Below are positions 9,451 to 21,454 of a stretch of 64,000 nt of DNA, piece by piece. Within the stretch, counting starts at the first letter, position 1, and the number at the start of each line of letters is the position of its first letter. Source of the DNA: Anolis sagrei (taxonomy: Eukaryota; Chordata; Lepidosauria; Squamata; Anolidae); NCBI RefSeq assembly GCF_037176765.1, contig NC_090022.1, positions 229,459,117 to 229,523,116 on the forward strand. The letters run 5' to 3'. The notes below the pieces were generated by a model. That model saw only the letters and a program-made list of their open reading frames with translations, did not search any database and was not told the DNA's origin. Both the position numbers and the translations under genes were made by a program.

Positions 9451-10890
9451 CTCACCATGACAAGGTAACAATCCAGCAAGGAGCAAATTCATTGTGTGGT
9501 CCTATCCAGTAACTACCTGCTTTGTATTGGAAACACTGGACATTTTCTAGGTGTAACATGCTATTAGGACAACTGCCTCCAAACACAGTCCTAGCAGGGA
9601 TGGCAGACTTAATGAAGTTTATTATGAAAGAGAAAATTGCATTCCATAGAAGAGAGATAGACGTGTGTGTAAAGTCTTTTCATTTATTTATAGTGTTAGG
9701 ATTAACAGCACAGCTAATCACATGTTCTTCATCCCCTGATACCTTCACTACTTCCCCATGCCTCCTACTGTGCCACTACAAACTATTACAATGTTTATTT
9801 AAACACTGCTTTTCTCTTGACCAAGATCCAAAAAGGCTCACAACTTTGACAAAATATGAATACTGTACTAAAATAGAAGTAAACATGCCAACATTAAAAC
9901 AAACCAATTAGAATCACATTAAACATGTAAAAAACTGTTAAAATAATTAAAACACCATCAGTGCCCACTGGCTCATTCCTAAAAAAATGTCTGCTTTAAA
10001 AGCCTGCCTGAATAAAAAGATTTGTGTAGTGTGTGTCTGTACATGCACCTGTGATTTTAATATCACGTCTATGTATATGTGTCAGCAGCTGCGAATGAGT
10101 TTTGTGTTACTGAATTATGTGGTTAGACCCCTATTAGGATTGTATATGTGGGGTGCTTGGAAAGGGCAACATATGGAAGCACAAGTAGGTTGATAATGGA
10201 AACCAATATGTCCCCGTTGGACCAAACATCAGTCTTTTAAGAACATAAATAAAAAAATGACTAAGAGCTTCTGGCTTTTATCATTTTTATTCCACAGATA
10301 AACAGACACATTCTACCATACAATATTTATAAGTGGCATACTCACTGGCAAAGCAAACCTGTAGTGTTCTCATTTGTGTAAAGCACAGAACTGAATTAAA
10401 ATTTTAAAATGTTTCATAATGTTTCTGACTGTGGTTGAAATTAAATTTTAAGGAACTGAACACATTTCATAGAGATACTTATAATCCTTCATTTATGAGT
10501 TAAAATACAACCCATTTGGACTACATTTTTCAAGTCAGAAATGTGTGATGTTATGCATCTTTGGGGGGGGGAGATTATGTGGGATTTTCTCTATAATAAA
10601 TGTGGTTAGAATTCATCTTAATTATGTGTTTGCAGCATAGCCCCCAAATGTGTTCAATTTTTTAAAAAATCAAAAAGAAAAATGTTCACTGAGCAGTGGG
10701 AATATTGTTACTATATAATGTGAATGCCACTCACAGATAATACAAACAACATGCATGTTGTTTGTATTATCTGTTTGTATTATCTGTTAATACATATAAT
10801 ATTTCTTCACCATATTGTTTTTCATATTCTTCATATTGTTTTCCACACAGAAAATGTTTCCTGCCCAGAAAATACAACAACTGGGGATTT
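9451..10890. other. No gene recognised
   Basis: AT-rich sequence without recognisable exons. A 129-codon frame at 9522-9911 matches no family I know and sits in ordinary repeat-derived DNA. A short poly-G tract is at about 10,563-10,571. An exact inverted pair at 10,740-10,778 ('gataatacaaacaacatg' and its complement) forms a small perfect hairpin. Confidence 0.5.
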
Positions 10891-10894
10891 GTTT

Positions 10895-11465
10895 TGCTCA
10901 AAATTCATATATGGTATGAACTTTGCAATCAGACTGCTAACTGGGCTTGGCTATAGGGAGCATATAATCCCCTTGTTGCGACAGCTCTACTGGCTGCGCA
11001 TTTGTCTCCACATGCAATTCTAAGTGTTAACAATGACCTATAAAACCTTATAAGGGTTTACCCATGCTATTTGAAGGAACTTAACTCCCCTATGAGAACC
11101 ATCAGAGTTCTAAGATCATCTGAAGAGGTCCTTCCCTTTGTCCCACCCCTTCTCAGGTTTGTTTGGTGACAGCAAAGAAGAGGGCCTTCTCGGTGCTGGT
11201 CCATCTTTTGGAATGCCCTCTTTATGGAAACCAAGGCAGCACCCTTTGTGCTTTCCTCTAAGCAGCTGAAAACATTCTTGTGTCAGCAATCTTTTAAAAA
11301 CTTAATGGGGTGGGCTGTGTTGTTTTATGGTTTGTAATTTTATACTTTGTTTAATTATTTTAAATAATTTTTATAATTATACTCCTATCAAAGTTTTTTA
11401 TATAATTTTAATTTGTACTGTTTCAAAGCATGTTGTTAGTCACAGCATTACTGAGCGAAATAAAG
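10895..11465 (+). mobile_element. L2-clade LINE, 3' end
   Basis: Plus-strand fragments correspond to RLLTG, REHIIPLLRQLYWLR and a degraded 'AFSVLVHLLECPL' block, the same C-terminal region as L2 copy A. An AT-rich 3' untranslated tail ends near 11,465 in 'gaaataaagaaataaaat'. It is 5' truncated and frame-broken. Confidence 0.75.
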
Positions 11466-11599
11466 AAATAAAATAATTACAGAATCATAGCATTGAAAGA
11501 GACCACAATAGCTGTATCTGAAGAAACATCATCCTCCCACACAACCAAAATGTTTTGTATCCCCAGCAAATCCAGCATACTTCTTTCTTCAACAAAAAC

Positions 11600-12665
11600 A
11601 CATCTGGATGCTACTATAGAATCTTAATAGTCGAAAGAGAACACAAGGGCCATCTAGTCTAATCCCCATGCAGAAAAACACAAAGCACCCTCAACAGATG
11701 GACATTAGCCTCAGCTTAAAAACCACCAGAGGACACTTTGCTACACTCTGAGGCAGAGTTCCACTGCTGAATAGCTCTTATGGTCAGGAAGTTCTTCCTA
11801 ATGTTCAGAAGGCATCTCCTTTCCCGTAATTTGAACCCATTGCTCCGAGTCCTAGTCTCCAGGGCAGCAGAAAACAAGCCTGCTCCCTCTTCCTTATGAC
11901 AGATAGTTCTTCCTTATGACAGATAGCCTTTCAGATAGTTAAATGTGGCTATCATGTCTCCTCTTAAACTTCTCTTCTGCAGGCTCTTCAAGCCACTCTT
12001 TAAGCCTTTGATCATTTTAGTTGCCCTCCTCTGGACACATTCCAGCTTGTCCCTATTGAATTGTGGTGCCCAAAATTGGACACATATTTCAGGTGAGGTC
12101 TCAGCAAAGCAGAATAGAGTGGGACTAAATTTTCTCTAGATACTATAACCTATACGTCTATGATTTGTTTTGTTTTTTAGTTACTGTATCACACTGTTGA
12201 CTCTGGTTCAGCTTATGGTTTACAAGACTCCCAAATTATGTATATTGCTTTCAAATCAGCTATCATCCATCCTGTATCTGTGCATTTCACGTTTTCTTCC
12301 CAGTTGTACATTTCTCCTTGTTGAAATTCATTTTGTTAAGTTTTGACTCAGTTCTCTAACCTGTCAAGGTTATTTTGAATTCCGATACTGTCCCCTGTGG
12401 TATTAGCTATCCCTCCCAATTTGATGTCACTTGAAAATTTGATAGACATTCCTTCTATTCCATCAAGTTATTGATAAAATATGTTGAATAGCACTGGGCC
12501 CAGGGTAGATTCCTACGGCACTCCACTGGTCACTTCTCTCCAGGATTAGGAACAATTGGTCAGCTCATTTTGGGTTTAGCCCATTATAGTTGTGTCCATC
12601 AACAGTGACTGTTTCTTGGTACACTTCATGAATTACTAATAATGAGGAAGTAGTTTTCCTCCTAG
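11600..12665 (-). mobile_element. CR1/L3-type LINE, long old copy
   Basis: The sequence contains the conserved CR1 3' region in reverse ('gttgccctcctctggacac', 'gtggtgcccaaaattggac', 'agttcttcctaatgttcag'). From about 12,430 to 12,560 it has the more internal block 'agcactgggcccagggtag' and 'ggcactccactggtcac', typical of L3/CR1. At over 1 kb it is the longest CR1/L3 copy here. It carries a local duplication of 'gttcttccttatgacagata' near 11,885-11,930. Confidence 0.75.
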
Positions 12666-13420
12666 AAAAACGGGTTCTTACAATCGCCTGTTTTATGCAT
12701 TACAGGAATAGTGTGGACTTTTGGGGGAGTAATCATTCCTTGATTTGGTTTATTTTGGAACAAGGTTCCTGAAGGCTTACTGGCATTTTTAATATGACTT
12801 TATTTAGCAATATACAGGCTAAGTACAATTGGAAATACAGCTATAAAAGAGGTCTCAACGTTCCTTGTTGCTCCTTCTAGAGTTCTCTGTTCTTCTTTTC
12901 TTTGAGAATAAAAATACTGTATTTGCAACTAAGTCTCTAACTTCTATTATTCTACAGTAAAGAGGCATCTCATTCAGATATTTACCATCCAATGACAATG
13001 AAACTCATTGCAATCCAACTACTAATCTCTCTGTTCTGTTATAGAGATCTTCCAGACTAAAACTGTTTACCAGTTTTAACAATTTTTGTAACCCCCAACA
13101 TTATTAGAAGGTTCCTGTGAGCTCATTCAGCCCAATTCTTTAAAATCTTGCAGTTTTGTGAGAAACCATTACAGGCAGAAATAAAAAGTATTCCTTCATT
13201 TTACTTTGACTTTGGTGGTATCATTGTACAAATTCTGTTGGCCATCTATTTATTATTTCACCAAAATTTAATAAAAATACATCACCACTGACATATGACA
13301 AACTGAAACAGGGCATTTGGACACATGCTTACATGAATATATTTACACCAGAGGTGGGAATGCTGTCTAGAGTTGGTGGGACCCACAGTCTGATGCTTCT
13401 ACTAGAGGGCCACTCAATTC
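12666..13420. other. No gene recognised
   Basis: AT-rich sequence with no exon or confident repeat assignment. The last 80 bases ('agaggtgggaatgctgtc') may be a hAT-like remnant. Confidence 0.4.
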
Positions 13421-13456
13421 TTTGCTTCTTGGCCTTTTGGCTAAGATCAAGTGTAG
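13421..13456 (+). pseudogene. U2 snRNA 5' fragment (retropseudogene)
   Basis: The sequence 'ggccttttggctaagatcaa' with flanks matches U2 snRNA positions 1 to about 36, with substitutions near the 5' end. The match stops after 'gtgtag' and unrelated sequence follows. The Sm site, the branch-site-pairing segment and all downstream stems are missing, so it cannot function as an snRNA. Such 5' snippets are typical of template switching during LINE-driven reverse transcription. Confidence 0.8.
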
Positions 13457-13540
13457 ATTTGCTACGTTGTGAGATGTGACTGAATTGAAATAGTAACAAA
13501 AAATTTCAAAGAACTATGGTGGTATGGTATTATGTTGTAA

Positions 13541-13870
13541 ATGTAAAGGTAAACATTTTGCCTGACATTAAATCTAATTGTATCTGACTCTGGGGTGATG
13601 CTCATTTCCATTTCTAAGCCAAAGAGCCAGCTTTGTCTGTAGACACCTCCAAGGTCATGTGGCCAGCATAACTGAATGGAGCACTGTTACGTTCCCCCAG
13701 AAGTGGTACCTATTGATCTACTCACACCTGCATGTTTTCAAAGTACTAGGTTGGCAGAAGCTGGGCCTAACAGCAAGAGCTCACCCTCCTCCCCAGATCT
13801 GAACTGCCAACCTTTCGGTCAGCAAATTCAGGAGCTCAGTGGTTTAACCCGCTGCGCCACCAGGGAGCCC
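13541..13870 (-). mobile_element. Sauria-type tRNA-derived SINE
   Basis: Read on the minus strand it starts with the tRNA-like head ('ccctggtggcgcagcgggtt'), followed by the body 'gttagg...' and 'tgctggccacatgacc', with a 3' end near 13,541. Sister copies are at 40,455-40,766 and 54,643-54,967 (same strand) and 62,141-62,456 (opposite strand). Confidence 0.8.
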
Positions 13871-14599
13871 TTTTTATTTATTTTATTGTGCTACACCTAA
13901 AAATACATTTTAAAAAGCTACAATATTAAAAAACCTTTTTAAATCACATGCTTGCGATTAGAAGGAAAGAAACACACATAAAACAGCATATGGCAAACCA
14001 AAATTTATGGACCTTCTCCCCAGTCGTCTTTTTGATAGTTCCTTGTAAAGCCCCTGTAACGCATATCTTGGGGGAGGGGGGAATAATCTCGCTAATCATT
14101 TTCGAGGTTCTCCATGCAATTCTATGGTATGCATCCTCTAGAAGTCACCAGGGAGTTGTGTTGGAGAACCTAGAAAATTCCCAAAGAGGATATCTCTCTG
14201 GGAATCTCTAGTCCTCCATCACATTTTTAAGGTATGCTGAGACAAGAAGTGAGGAAATTTAATGGTGTTTGGTCATTACCACAGTTTCACATAACCATGA
14301 TCCAGCTGTGAACACATCCTCTGTGGATACAGAGGTCTTACTGTATTTATGTACTCAGGAGAAACCTCCATGCTGTTCAATACAACTTATTTATGAGCAG
14401 CCTTTATATCCAACTCTAGCTCAATATAAATTTCTACAAAATTTATATAATGCGTTCCTTATTTCACTGTATTTAATAAGTTCTCAATTTTTTCTTTCCT
14501 TAGGCTAGCTTTTTCCCAAGCCCTGCTTTCTTTGGGTTGAGCGCATTTTGTTAGAAAACATATATTATTTGTCCTTATTTCAATCTGGTTTCCAAATTG
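13871..14599. other. No gene recognised
   Basis: No exon or assignable repeat was seen. The open frames are short and of ordinary AT-rich composition. Confidence 0.4.
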
Positions 14600-14935
14600 G
14601 TTTCAAAATAGCTTTGGGACAGAAATGATGAAGAGTATGACAGTCTCAGTTCTCTTGGATGTCCTTTCTTCCATTCTCAAGGAGAGTGCAATCCTGACTA
14701 TAACGGGAAGAACATCAATTCCCGAGACAGAAGAACAATGTACCCACGCTGCTTCAAACTTGCCAGGAGTCAATTTCAATATATTTGTGCTCACCCAGCT
14801 CATTACCATATCCAGACCCTGATTCAGCAGATTTGCAGCCTCATCCAGCTCATATGACAAAGAGAAGTAGAGCTGGGCCTCAACGAGCACATTGGTGACT
14901 CCTTACTCTAAATCTCTGGATAAACTCATCTAGCA
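14600..14935 (-). mobile_element. L2/CR1-clade LINE fragment
   Basis: Minus-strand codons give LFSLSYELDEAANLLNQGLD and VMSWVSTNILKLTPGKFEAAWV, corresponding to the reverse-transcriptase segment after the YADD motif (compare 'WMRVNKLKLNPDKKEVLLV' in copy B). It is an isolated internal fragment. Confidence 0.65.
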
Positions 14936-17080
14936 GCTTTATATATTGCAATTGCTAAAAACATAGGGAATAAAATGGAACCCAAGACCTGCAGACCGAA
15001 TCAGGCCCGCTATGTCATTTTATGTGTGAGGGCAGCATAGTTACATTTATATTGTCTTATCATTACAAATGTCTCTTGAAGGCTGATGTAGCCCTCCACG
15101 AAAATGAATTTTGACTTAATACAAGTGTCAAAAGAATGATGGAGAAGCAATCACCATCCTTGGCACACCAATAAGAGTGACTTACAGTATGCTAGTTTTG
15201 ATCACTTAGCATCGTGAATGGGTCATGTTATCTCTCTGGGTTTTGGTGTGGGAGACACTAAGATTGAGTGATCCAACTTCTTTCTGCAATCTGTTCCAGA
15301 AATGGCTGGAGATAAAGAGAACTGAATTTCAGTAACAGTTGGAAGGCTTCAGGCTCACCAGCTGTCATTCAGACACTAGTTGTTACACCTGTATATTCCC
15401 CACAATCCCTCCTACAGTATGCTACTTTATTGGCCTTGAATAACCCAGTTGGACCTGGATTTCAATATGGACCTTTCACCACAGACATGATTGCACATCA
15501 TGCTAATAAACTTTTAACAGTGATGATATTTCACTCACTTTGACAGCTATTACCTGTTATATTTACTGTTAGGTTTTTTCAAGCATATATTTATTTTTAA
15601 ACTGCTTATTTTGGTTAGAGATGCCCACTGTTGTATGCAGTTTTAGAGTCAACAGCATAAAGATTTCTGAGATTTACAAAGAAATACAGAGTATTTCAAA
15701 CAACTAAATACTAAGTTTTCATTTTTTTCCAAATGCTTCCTGATTAGGAAACCAAGCAATCTTTAAATAACAAACAGAAATAATCTAGCCTTTGGGAATA
15801 AAATAAACAAACTAATAATAGGCCATGGCAGGTTACCTTCTTTCCCACGAACAGTACATTTTTCTTGGATACTTTACACATTCCTCATCATTTTCCAAGC
15901 AGTAGTATATGTTGTTTTTTTTCATCTTTCTACAGTTTTGCATTCATTCTACTGCTACATATGTTACTGAGGTCCAAACATATAGGAGTTTAATCTTTTT
16001 GGACCACAGTAACAATTAATAAATGTACGGTATTTTTATTTCTATAAAGAGTCCTAAAATGATTTGTTTTTAAACAAATTAACATGGTGCAAATTAAAAG
16101 GCTCAGCCTACCTGCTATACTAACATATTAAATAGTGCATTTCTTTTGGACATAGTAGAAGATACTTCTAACTAAACATTAACAAAGGTGCATTATAAAC
16201 TGAATCAAGCTGTACATATTTTTATTGTAAATTAGTTGTGATTGTCAGACTGGAATGTTTAATTTCTGCAGCTCAAAATCTTCTTTATATTTTAAGAATT
16301 CATGGAAACTGCTGGCTGGATGGATTGCATAAGGAAGTATATTTTAAAACTGAAAAATTAATATAAGCACATTGTACATTTGTTGTGAGAGGAAATAAAA
16401 AAATGATATATGTCTATAAAAATGCAACCAACTTTTTAAAAAGTTCATACAAGAATCCGCCTACTAGTTCAAACCTAGAACTTCAAGATATTATTTACTT
16501 TAATGAGGCAACACTTGTTATTTCTCCTTCCATTCACATAACAAAAGGTGTGCAACATAAAACCTTTCAGCATCACTCACAATTGCCTATGCTAACTAAG
16601 GCCAATGGGAGTCATAGTCCAAAATTATATGGAGAGTTACATAAGCTACACCTCTCACTTTTTCAAATGAAATATAGGAATATATGGCTGCAATATGAAT
16701 TCCTTGAACAAGTAATAACAAAGGATTGAGGTTACATCTATAGTTGCAAGTTTCTATCGGACAACTTTGCATTTTTAAACATAAGCATGTGAGACTTGCA
16801 ACAAAAACTGCTTTCTTCCCCACTTCCTCGATATTGATGTGAGTCACCCACATCAATATCCAAAGTACCGTGGTCCATTCCTTGATCAGTGCTGAGCATA
16901 CACCCACTAGAATGAGTTTATCCTGACCCTCACCTATAATCTGAGGAAAGGGTCCACTCACTATAAACCACCATCATTCCATCTTATGATGCTTGATGTA
17001 GCAGTTTCTGAGCTCTCTCCCTTAGCTGTGGATTGCAGAAGACATTAAAGTCAGGGTTTCATGGATATCCATATTGGATG
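14936..17080. other. No gene recognised
   Basis: About 2.1 kb of AT-rich DNA without exons or repeats I can name. Frames of 114 codons (plus) and 121 codons (minus) near 16.4-16.96 kb overlap on opposite strands and resemble no known protein. A short word at 17,046-17,063 ('taaagtcagggttt') recurs at 19,628-19,641, so an unnamed low-copy repeat may be present. Confidence 0.4.
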
Positions 17081-18303
17081 TCTAATTTACATGGAGCGAG
17101 AGTTGCAAGATGTTCAAGCTGGGTTTAGAAAAGGCAGAGGAACGAGAGACCAAATTGCCAATATCCGCTGGATAATGGAGAAAGGCAGGGAGCTTCAGAA
17201 AAACATCTACTTCTGCTTCATTGACTATTCTAAAGCCTTTGACTGTGTGGATCATAATAAATTGTGGCAAGTTCTTAGTGGGATGGGCATCCCAAGCCAC
17301 CTTGTCTCTCTCCTGAGGAATCTGTACAAGGACCAAGTAGCAACAGTAAGAACTGACCATGGAACAACAGACTGGTTCAAGATTGGGAAAGGCGTACGGC
17401 AAGGCTGCATCCTCTCACCCAACCTTTTTAACTTGTATGCAGAACACATCATGCGATGTGCGGGGCTGGATGAATGCAAAGCTGGGGTGAAAATTGCTGG
17501 AAGAAACATTAACAACCTCAGATATGCAGATGACACCACTCTGATGGCCAAAAGCGAGGAGGAGCTGAGGAGCCTTCTAATCAAGGTGAAAGAAGAAAGC
17601 GCAAAAGCCGGGTTGCAGCTAAATGTCAAAAAAACCAAGATTATGGCAACAAGAATGATTGACAACTGGAAAATAGAGGGAGAAACCGTGGAGGCCGTGA
17701 CAGACTTTGTATTTCTAGGTGCAAAGATTACTGCAGATGCAGACTGTGGCCAGGAAATCAGAAGACGCTTACTTCTTGGGAGGAGAGTAATGTCCAATCT
17801 CGATAAAATAGTAAAGAGTAGAGACATCAGACTGGCAACAAAGATCCGCCTAGTCAAAGCCATGGTATTCCCTGTAGTAACCTACGGATGTGAGAGCTGG
17901 ACCTTAGGGAAGGCTGAGCGAAGGAAGATAGATGCTTTTGAACTGTGGTGCTGGAGGAAAGTTCTGAGAGTGCCTTGGACTGCGAGAAGATCCAACCAGT
18001 CCATCCTCCAGGAAATAAAGCCCGACTGCTCACTGGAGGGAAAGATACTAGAGACAAAGTTGAAGTACTTTGGTCACATCATGAGGAGACAGGAAAGCCT
18101 AGAGAAGACAATTATGCTGGGGAAAGTGGAAGGCAAAAGGAAGAGGGGCCGACCAAGGGCAAGATGGATGGATGGCATCCTTGAAGTGACTGGGCTGACC
18201 TTGAGGGAGCTGGGGGTGGTGACGGCCAACAGGGAGCTCTGGCGTGGGCTGGTCCATGAGGTCACGAAGAGTCGGAGACGACTGAACGAATGAACAACAA
18301 CAA
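17061..18303 (+). mobile_element. BovB (RTE-clade) LINE, open ORF2 C-terminal two-thirds
   Basis: A 410-codon uninterrupted frame (17,061-18,293) encodes the reverse transcriptase and C-terminal domain. Motif A is FCFIDYSKAFDCVDH (about residues 51-65), motif B is GVRQGCILSPNLFNLY (111-126) and the catalytic motif is YADD (155-158). The tail includes CESWTLGKAERRKIDAFELW, KYFGHIMRR and GRPRARWMDGILEVTGL, followed by the element's end 'cgaatgaacaacaacaa'. The native BovB sequence begins around 17,085; the first residues of the frame are flanking DNA. The endonuclease is missing through 5' truncation. The absence of stops over 1.2 kb suggests a fairly recent insertion. BovB is known for horizontal spread between squamates and ruminants. 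Confidence 0.9.
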
Positions 18304-18314
18304 TTTGCAGTGGT

Positions 18315-18420
18315 CAACCCCCCCCCCCCCCACTTTGAACATTTTGTTTATTTATTTACATACCGCTTTTCTCACCCATGAGGGGACTCAATGCGGTTTC
18401 CAACATAATAATGGCAACAT
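18315..18420 (-). mobile_element. Poly-C tract and LINE 3' end
   Basis: A run of C at about 18,320-18,332 is followed by 'tttatttatttacatacc' and 'ctcacccatgaggggactca', the 3' terminus typical of squamate L2/CR1-like LINEs in reverse orientation. Confidence 0.6.
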
Positions 18421-19004
18421 TCAGTGCCGTACATAAATTTTGTTCCTCAAGATTTTTCTTAACTTCTGCAAAATTCAGACATCTGCAGGTAGGTAGTGCT
18501 GCCTTAACTCAGCAACTACAGTCAAGACAACCAGAAACAGATAAAAGGATACCATCTCTCTCTCTATGTCTGTATGCCACCATTTCCACCCCAAAGAGTC
18601 CAACCACATCTCCTAGGTGGTGAAAATACACTTACAATATGACATAAATGTTAACAAATAAAGAGTGGAAAAAGAAAGGGGGAAAACAATTTTTGGAGTT
18701 TTCCGCACGAGTCTTTTGTGAGGCGATCATTTCTGATACTATCACTCAGCTTTATTTACAAAACTTTAATGTAGATCAGGAAAACATTAGCCACATTCCA
18801 CATTCCAATTGTAGTCCCAACTAAATTAGAATGACAATTATTCTATCTTTGTTGGCGTTTTGCTGGCAAAACAAAGACAACTAGAAAAACAGGAAGCAAG
18901 AAACGGACAGTGACAAACTGAATACTTCTTAACAGATTCCAGTTTTAATATATGTGTTGCCAAAGCAATCCAAACAGAATAAACCATTAAGCCAGGTTAA
19001 AAAA
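18421..19004. other. No gene recognised
   Basis: No exon, RNA gene or clear repeat was recognised in this stretch. Confidence 0.4.
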
Positions 19005-19620
19005 ACTCAACATAATTCTAGGCTGCATCAATAGGAGTATAATGTCTAAATCGAAGGAGGTGATAGTCCCACTCTATTCTGCTCTGGTTGGACCTCACAT
19101 GGAATACTGTGTCCAGATCTGGGCACCACAATTCAAAAAGGACATTTGACAAACTAATGTGTCCTGAGAGTGACCACCCACATGGTAAATGTTCTGGTTA
19201 CCCATTCCCTATGAAAAGTAATTTAAGATATTGGGTATGTTTAGCCTGGAGAAGAGAAGTTTAAGAGGTGACGTGTTAGCCATGTATAATATTTGAAAGG
19301 ACATCATGTTGAATGTGGAACAAGGCTGTTTTCTGCTGCTCTAGAAACAAGAACAGAGCACATGAAAAGTAGTTTGCACCTTAACATTGGGGAAAAAAAA
19401 CATCCTGATTGTAAGAGTTGTTTGACAGTGGAATATGCTGTCTCAGAGTGTGGTGAAGGTTTTAAACAAAAGCTGGATGGCCATTTGTCTGGAATGCTTT
19501 GATTTGTTCAGTTGGATTGGGAAACCTTTGTGGTCTCCTTCGACTCTGATTTTAGGATTTTTTAAAAGTAAAAAATGAAAAATCAACAAATATGTAAATC
19601 TGATTAATTCAGGAGTTCTA
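19005..19620 (+). mobile_element. CR1-type LINE, 3' part
   Basis: The plus strand contains 'ggacctcacatggaatactg', 'tgtccagatctgggcacca', 'gagaagagaagtttaagag' and 'agctggatggccatttgtct', the consecutive landmarks of the CR1 ORF2 C-terminus and 3' end. Copies of the same family in reverse are at 38,388, 56,838, 58,025 and 59,365. Confidence 0.8.
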
Positions 19621-19989
19621 CTTTACACTAAACATAAAGTCAGGGTTTTGTGGGTATCCAGACAATGGAGTACCTTCTCTAAAGGTAATGACAGCTGCAG
19701 GATGAAAGTAGGTAAAACAATGACTTGGTTTAATTGGAACTAAGAAATTATCTTAGGAAGTGATGGTAACAAAGAAAACCTCCTTGATAAGCAGGCATTC
19801 AGAAACCGTTAAAGAAGCCAATGGGAAACATTGCCATATCAAAGGATGTTGGTGAGATGAGGATTGAAGAGAGGGTGTGTGTGATATTCTATACCAGAGG
19901 TTCCCATTGGGGGAGACCAATGGCCCACCTACAGGTTTTAATTGGACAAAAAAAATGAGGCTCATCTAATAAGTCCAAGCCAACTACAA

Positions 19990-20620
19990 CAAGACGGCAC
20001 ACAATTTTCATGGTTTCCGTATGGACAACTAAAAAAAGATACTAAATGGATAGGAAGATAGGCATTGATTGGAAAAGTAATGAAATGAATAGTATTTTCT
20101 TCCAGTCCAAGGAAAAGCAAATTGCAAAAGCGTTTAAATTATTATTAAAATGACACTCAGAAGGACATCTAATCAAAGATTGTATGATTTTATGGTCAAA
20201 GAATGTGGGCCATAACATTCACCTAGACAAATAGGAACAGAGGTAGAAAACAAAGATTACATTCACAATATGCTATGGACTAAGAGAAAAATTCTACAAG
20301 ATGATGTATAGATGGTATATGAGGCCAAAAATATTAGCAAAGATAGAACCAAAATCAAGAAATGTTTGTTGGAAATGTCCTAAAGCAAAAACGTTTTGGA
20401 TTATAATTCAGAAGAACATTGAACACATGCTAAAAATTAAAGTAATACTAGAGCCAGAAGCCTTTCTTTTGGGACTTACAAATTCAACACTACTAAAAAA
20501 AAATCCTGCCACTCTTTTTATACATTATAATTACAATGAAGGTTGTTTATGCTTACTACTGGAAACAAGAAGAAATTACCACCTAAGATTTATTGATTAC
20601 AAAAACGTTCGACATGGCAG
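19990..20620 (+). mobile_element. L1-type LINE, ORF2 C-terminal fragment
   Basis: The frame 20,301-20,657 reads YRWYMRPKILAKIEPKSRNVC, WKCPKAKTFWIIIQ and EPEAFLLGL, the L1 ORF2 C-terminal region with its WYxTP and CWKC block. Upstream sequence to about 19,990 continues L1-like with stops. It is a 5'-truncated old copy. Confidence 0.75.
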
Positions 20621-21244
20621 AGGTTCCCACCTTATTTGGCCTACTGCCCCCCTTTAACAAAAAATACTCAGCGTCCCCCTAGAAATCTACCTGCTTAAAA
20701 ATAACAAACAGACAGAAACAGTGACGACTTTGCATTCTTTTTATGTATGTATATTTCTACCTACATTTCTACATCAAACCTATATTTCTACCTTCAATGT
20801 GGGTAAAGGATGTTGTTGTAAATAAGACACCTTGTAGCTTGAAAATATAAAATTATTTATTAAGATCAGCCATAGCAACATCCACATTACACACAGAAAA
20901 TTAAGATAACAAAGGGTAATATTGAAATAAAAATTACAAATAATATTAAAAATAATCATGAGAAAAATGAACCTGGTAAGCTACCCATGTACTAATATTC
21001 AACTCTATTTTTATCACCTGCATAAATTAAAAATTAAAAAAATATGGATAAAAACCTTTTTTAACCTGGGAGCATATATCTCTAGGAATCTTTAGATCTT
21101 TAAACACAACTCTGTGCTCAACAACTGCTGGAGTTGGCCCACAGAAATGCACTGGAGGATCTAGAGATGCATAAAGCAGAGATTTTAATCAAATACGTGA
21201 ATAATTAAATATGCAAGCCAAATCCAGATATGTGGAGAGAGGAG
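20621..21244. repeat. DNA-transposon remnants
   Basis: It begins with 'ggttcccaccttatttggcc', a hAT-like terminal word. At 21,055-21,240 it carries a segment resembling the element at 48,220-48,490 ('taacctgg', 'ctctaggaatct'). There are no complete ends and no gene. Confidence 0.4.
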
Positions 21245-21450
21245 AGTACTTTGTTGTTTTGTGTCTTCAGGTCATTTTTAAATTATGGTGACCCTTGAAT
21301 GAACCTATCAATGGTTTACCTTGATAAGATTTGTTTAGAGGGGGGTTCCTGTAACTTCCTCATGAGGCTGAGAGAGTGTGAATAGTCCAAAGTCACCAGA
21401 TGTATTTCCACAGCTAAGAAAGGATTTGAACCTTGGTCCTGAGAATCAGG
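21245..21450 (+). mobile_element. SINE, 'shared-head' squamate family
   Basis: It has the sequence words 'cttcaggtcattttt', 'atggtgaccctt', 'tttgtttagaggggggttcc' and 'ggatttgaaccttggtcc', matching copies at 30,155-30,400 and 49,045-49,325. The B-box-like 'gatttgaacc' near the right end suggests a tRNA-related module. Confidence 0.6.
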
Positions 21451-21454
21451 GGGG

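Noticed and set aside
9522-9911. 129-codon plus-strand frame
   Set aside because: No recognised motif, ordinary AT-rich composition, no splice or promoter context; a chance open frame is the simpler reading.
16385-16961. 114-codon plus and 121-codon minus frames
   Set aside because: They overlap on opposite strands and resemble no protein; no exon-like borders.
17252-17863. 203-codon minus-strand frame
   Set aside because: Antisense shadow of the open BovB reverse-transcriptase frame.
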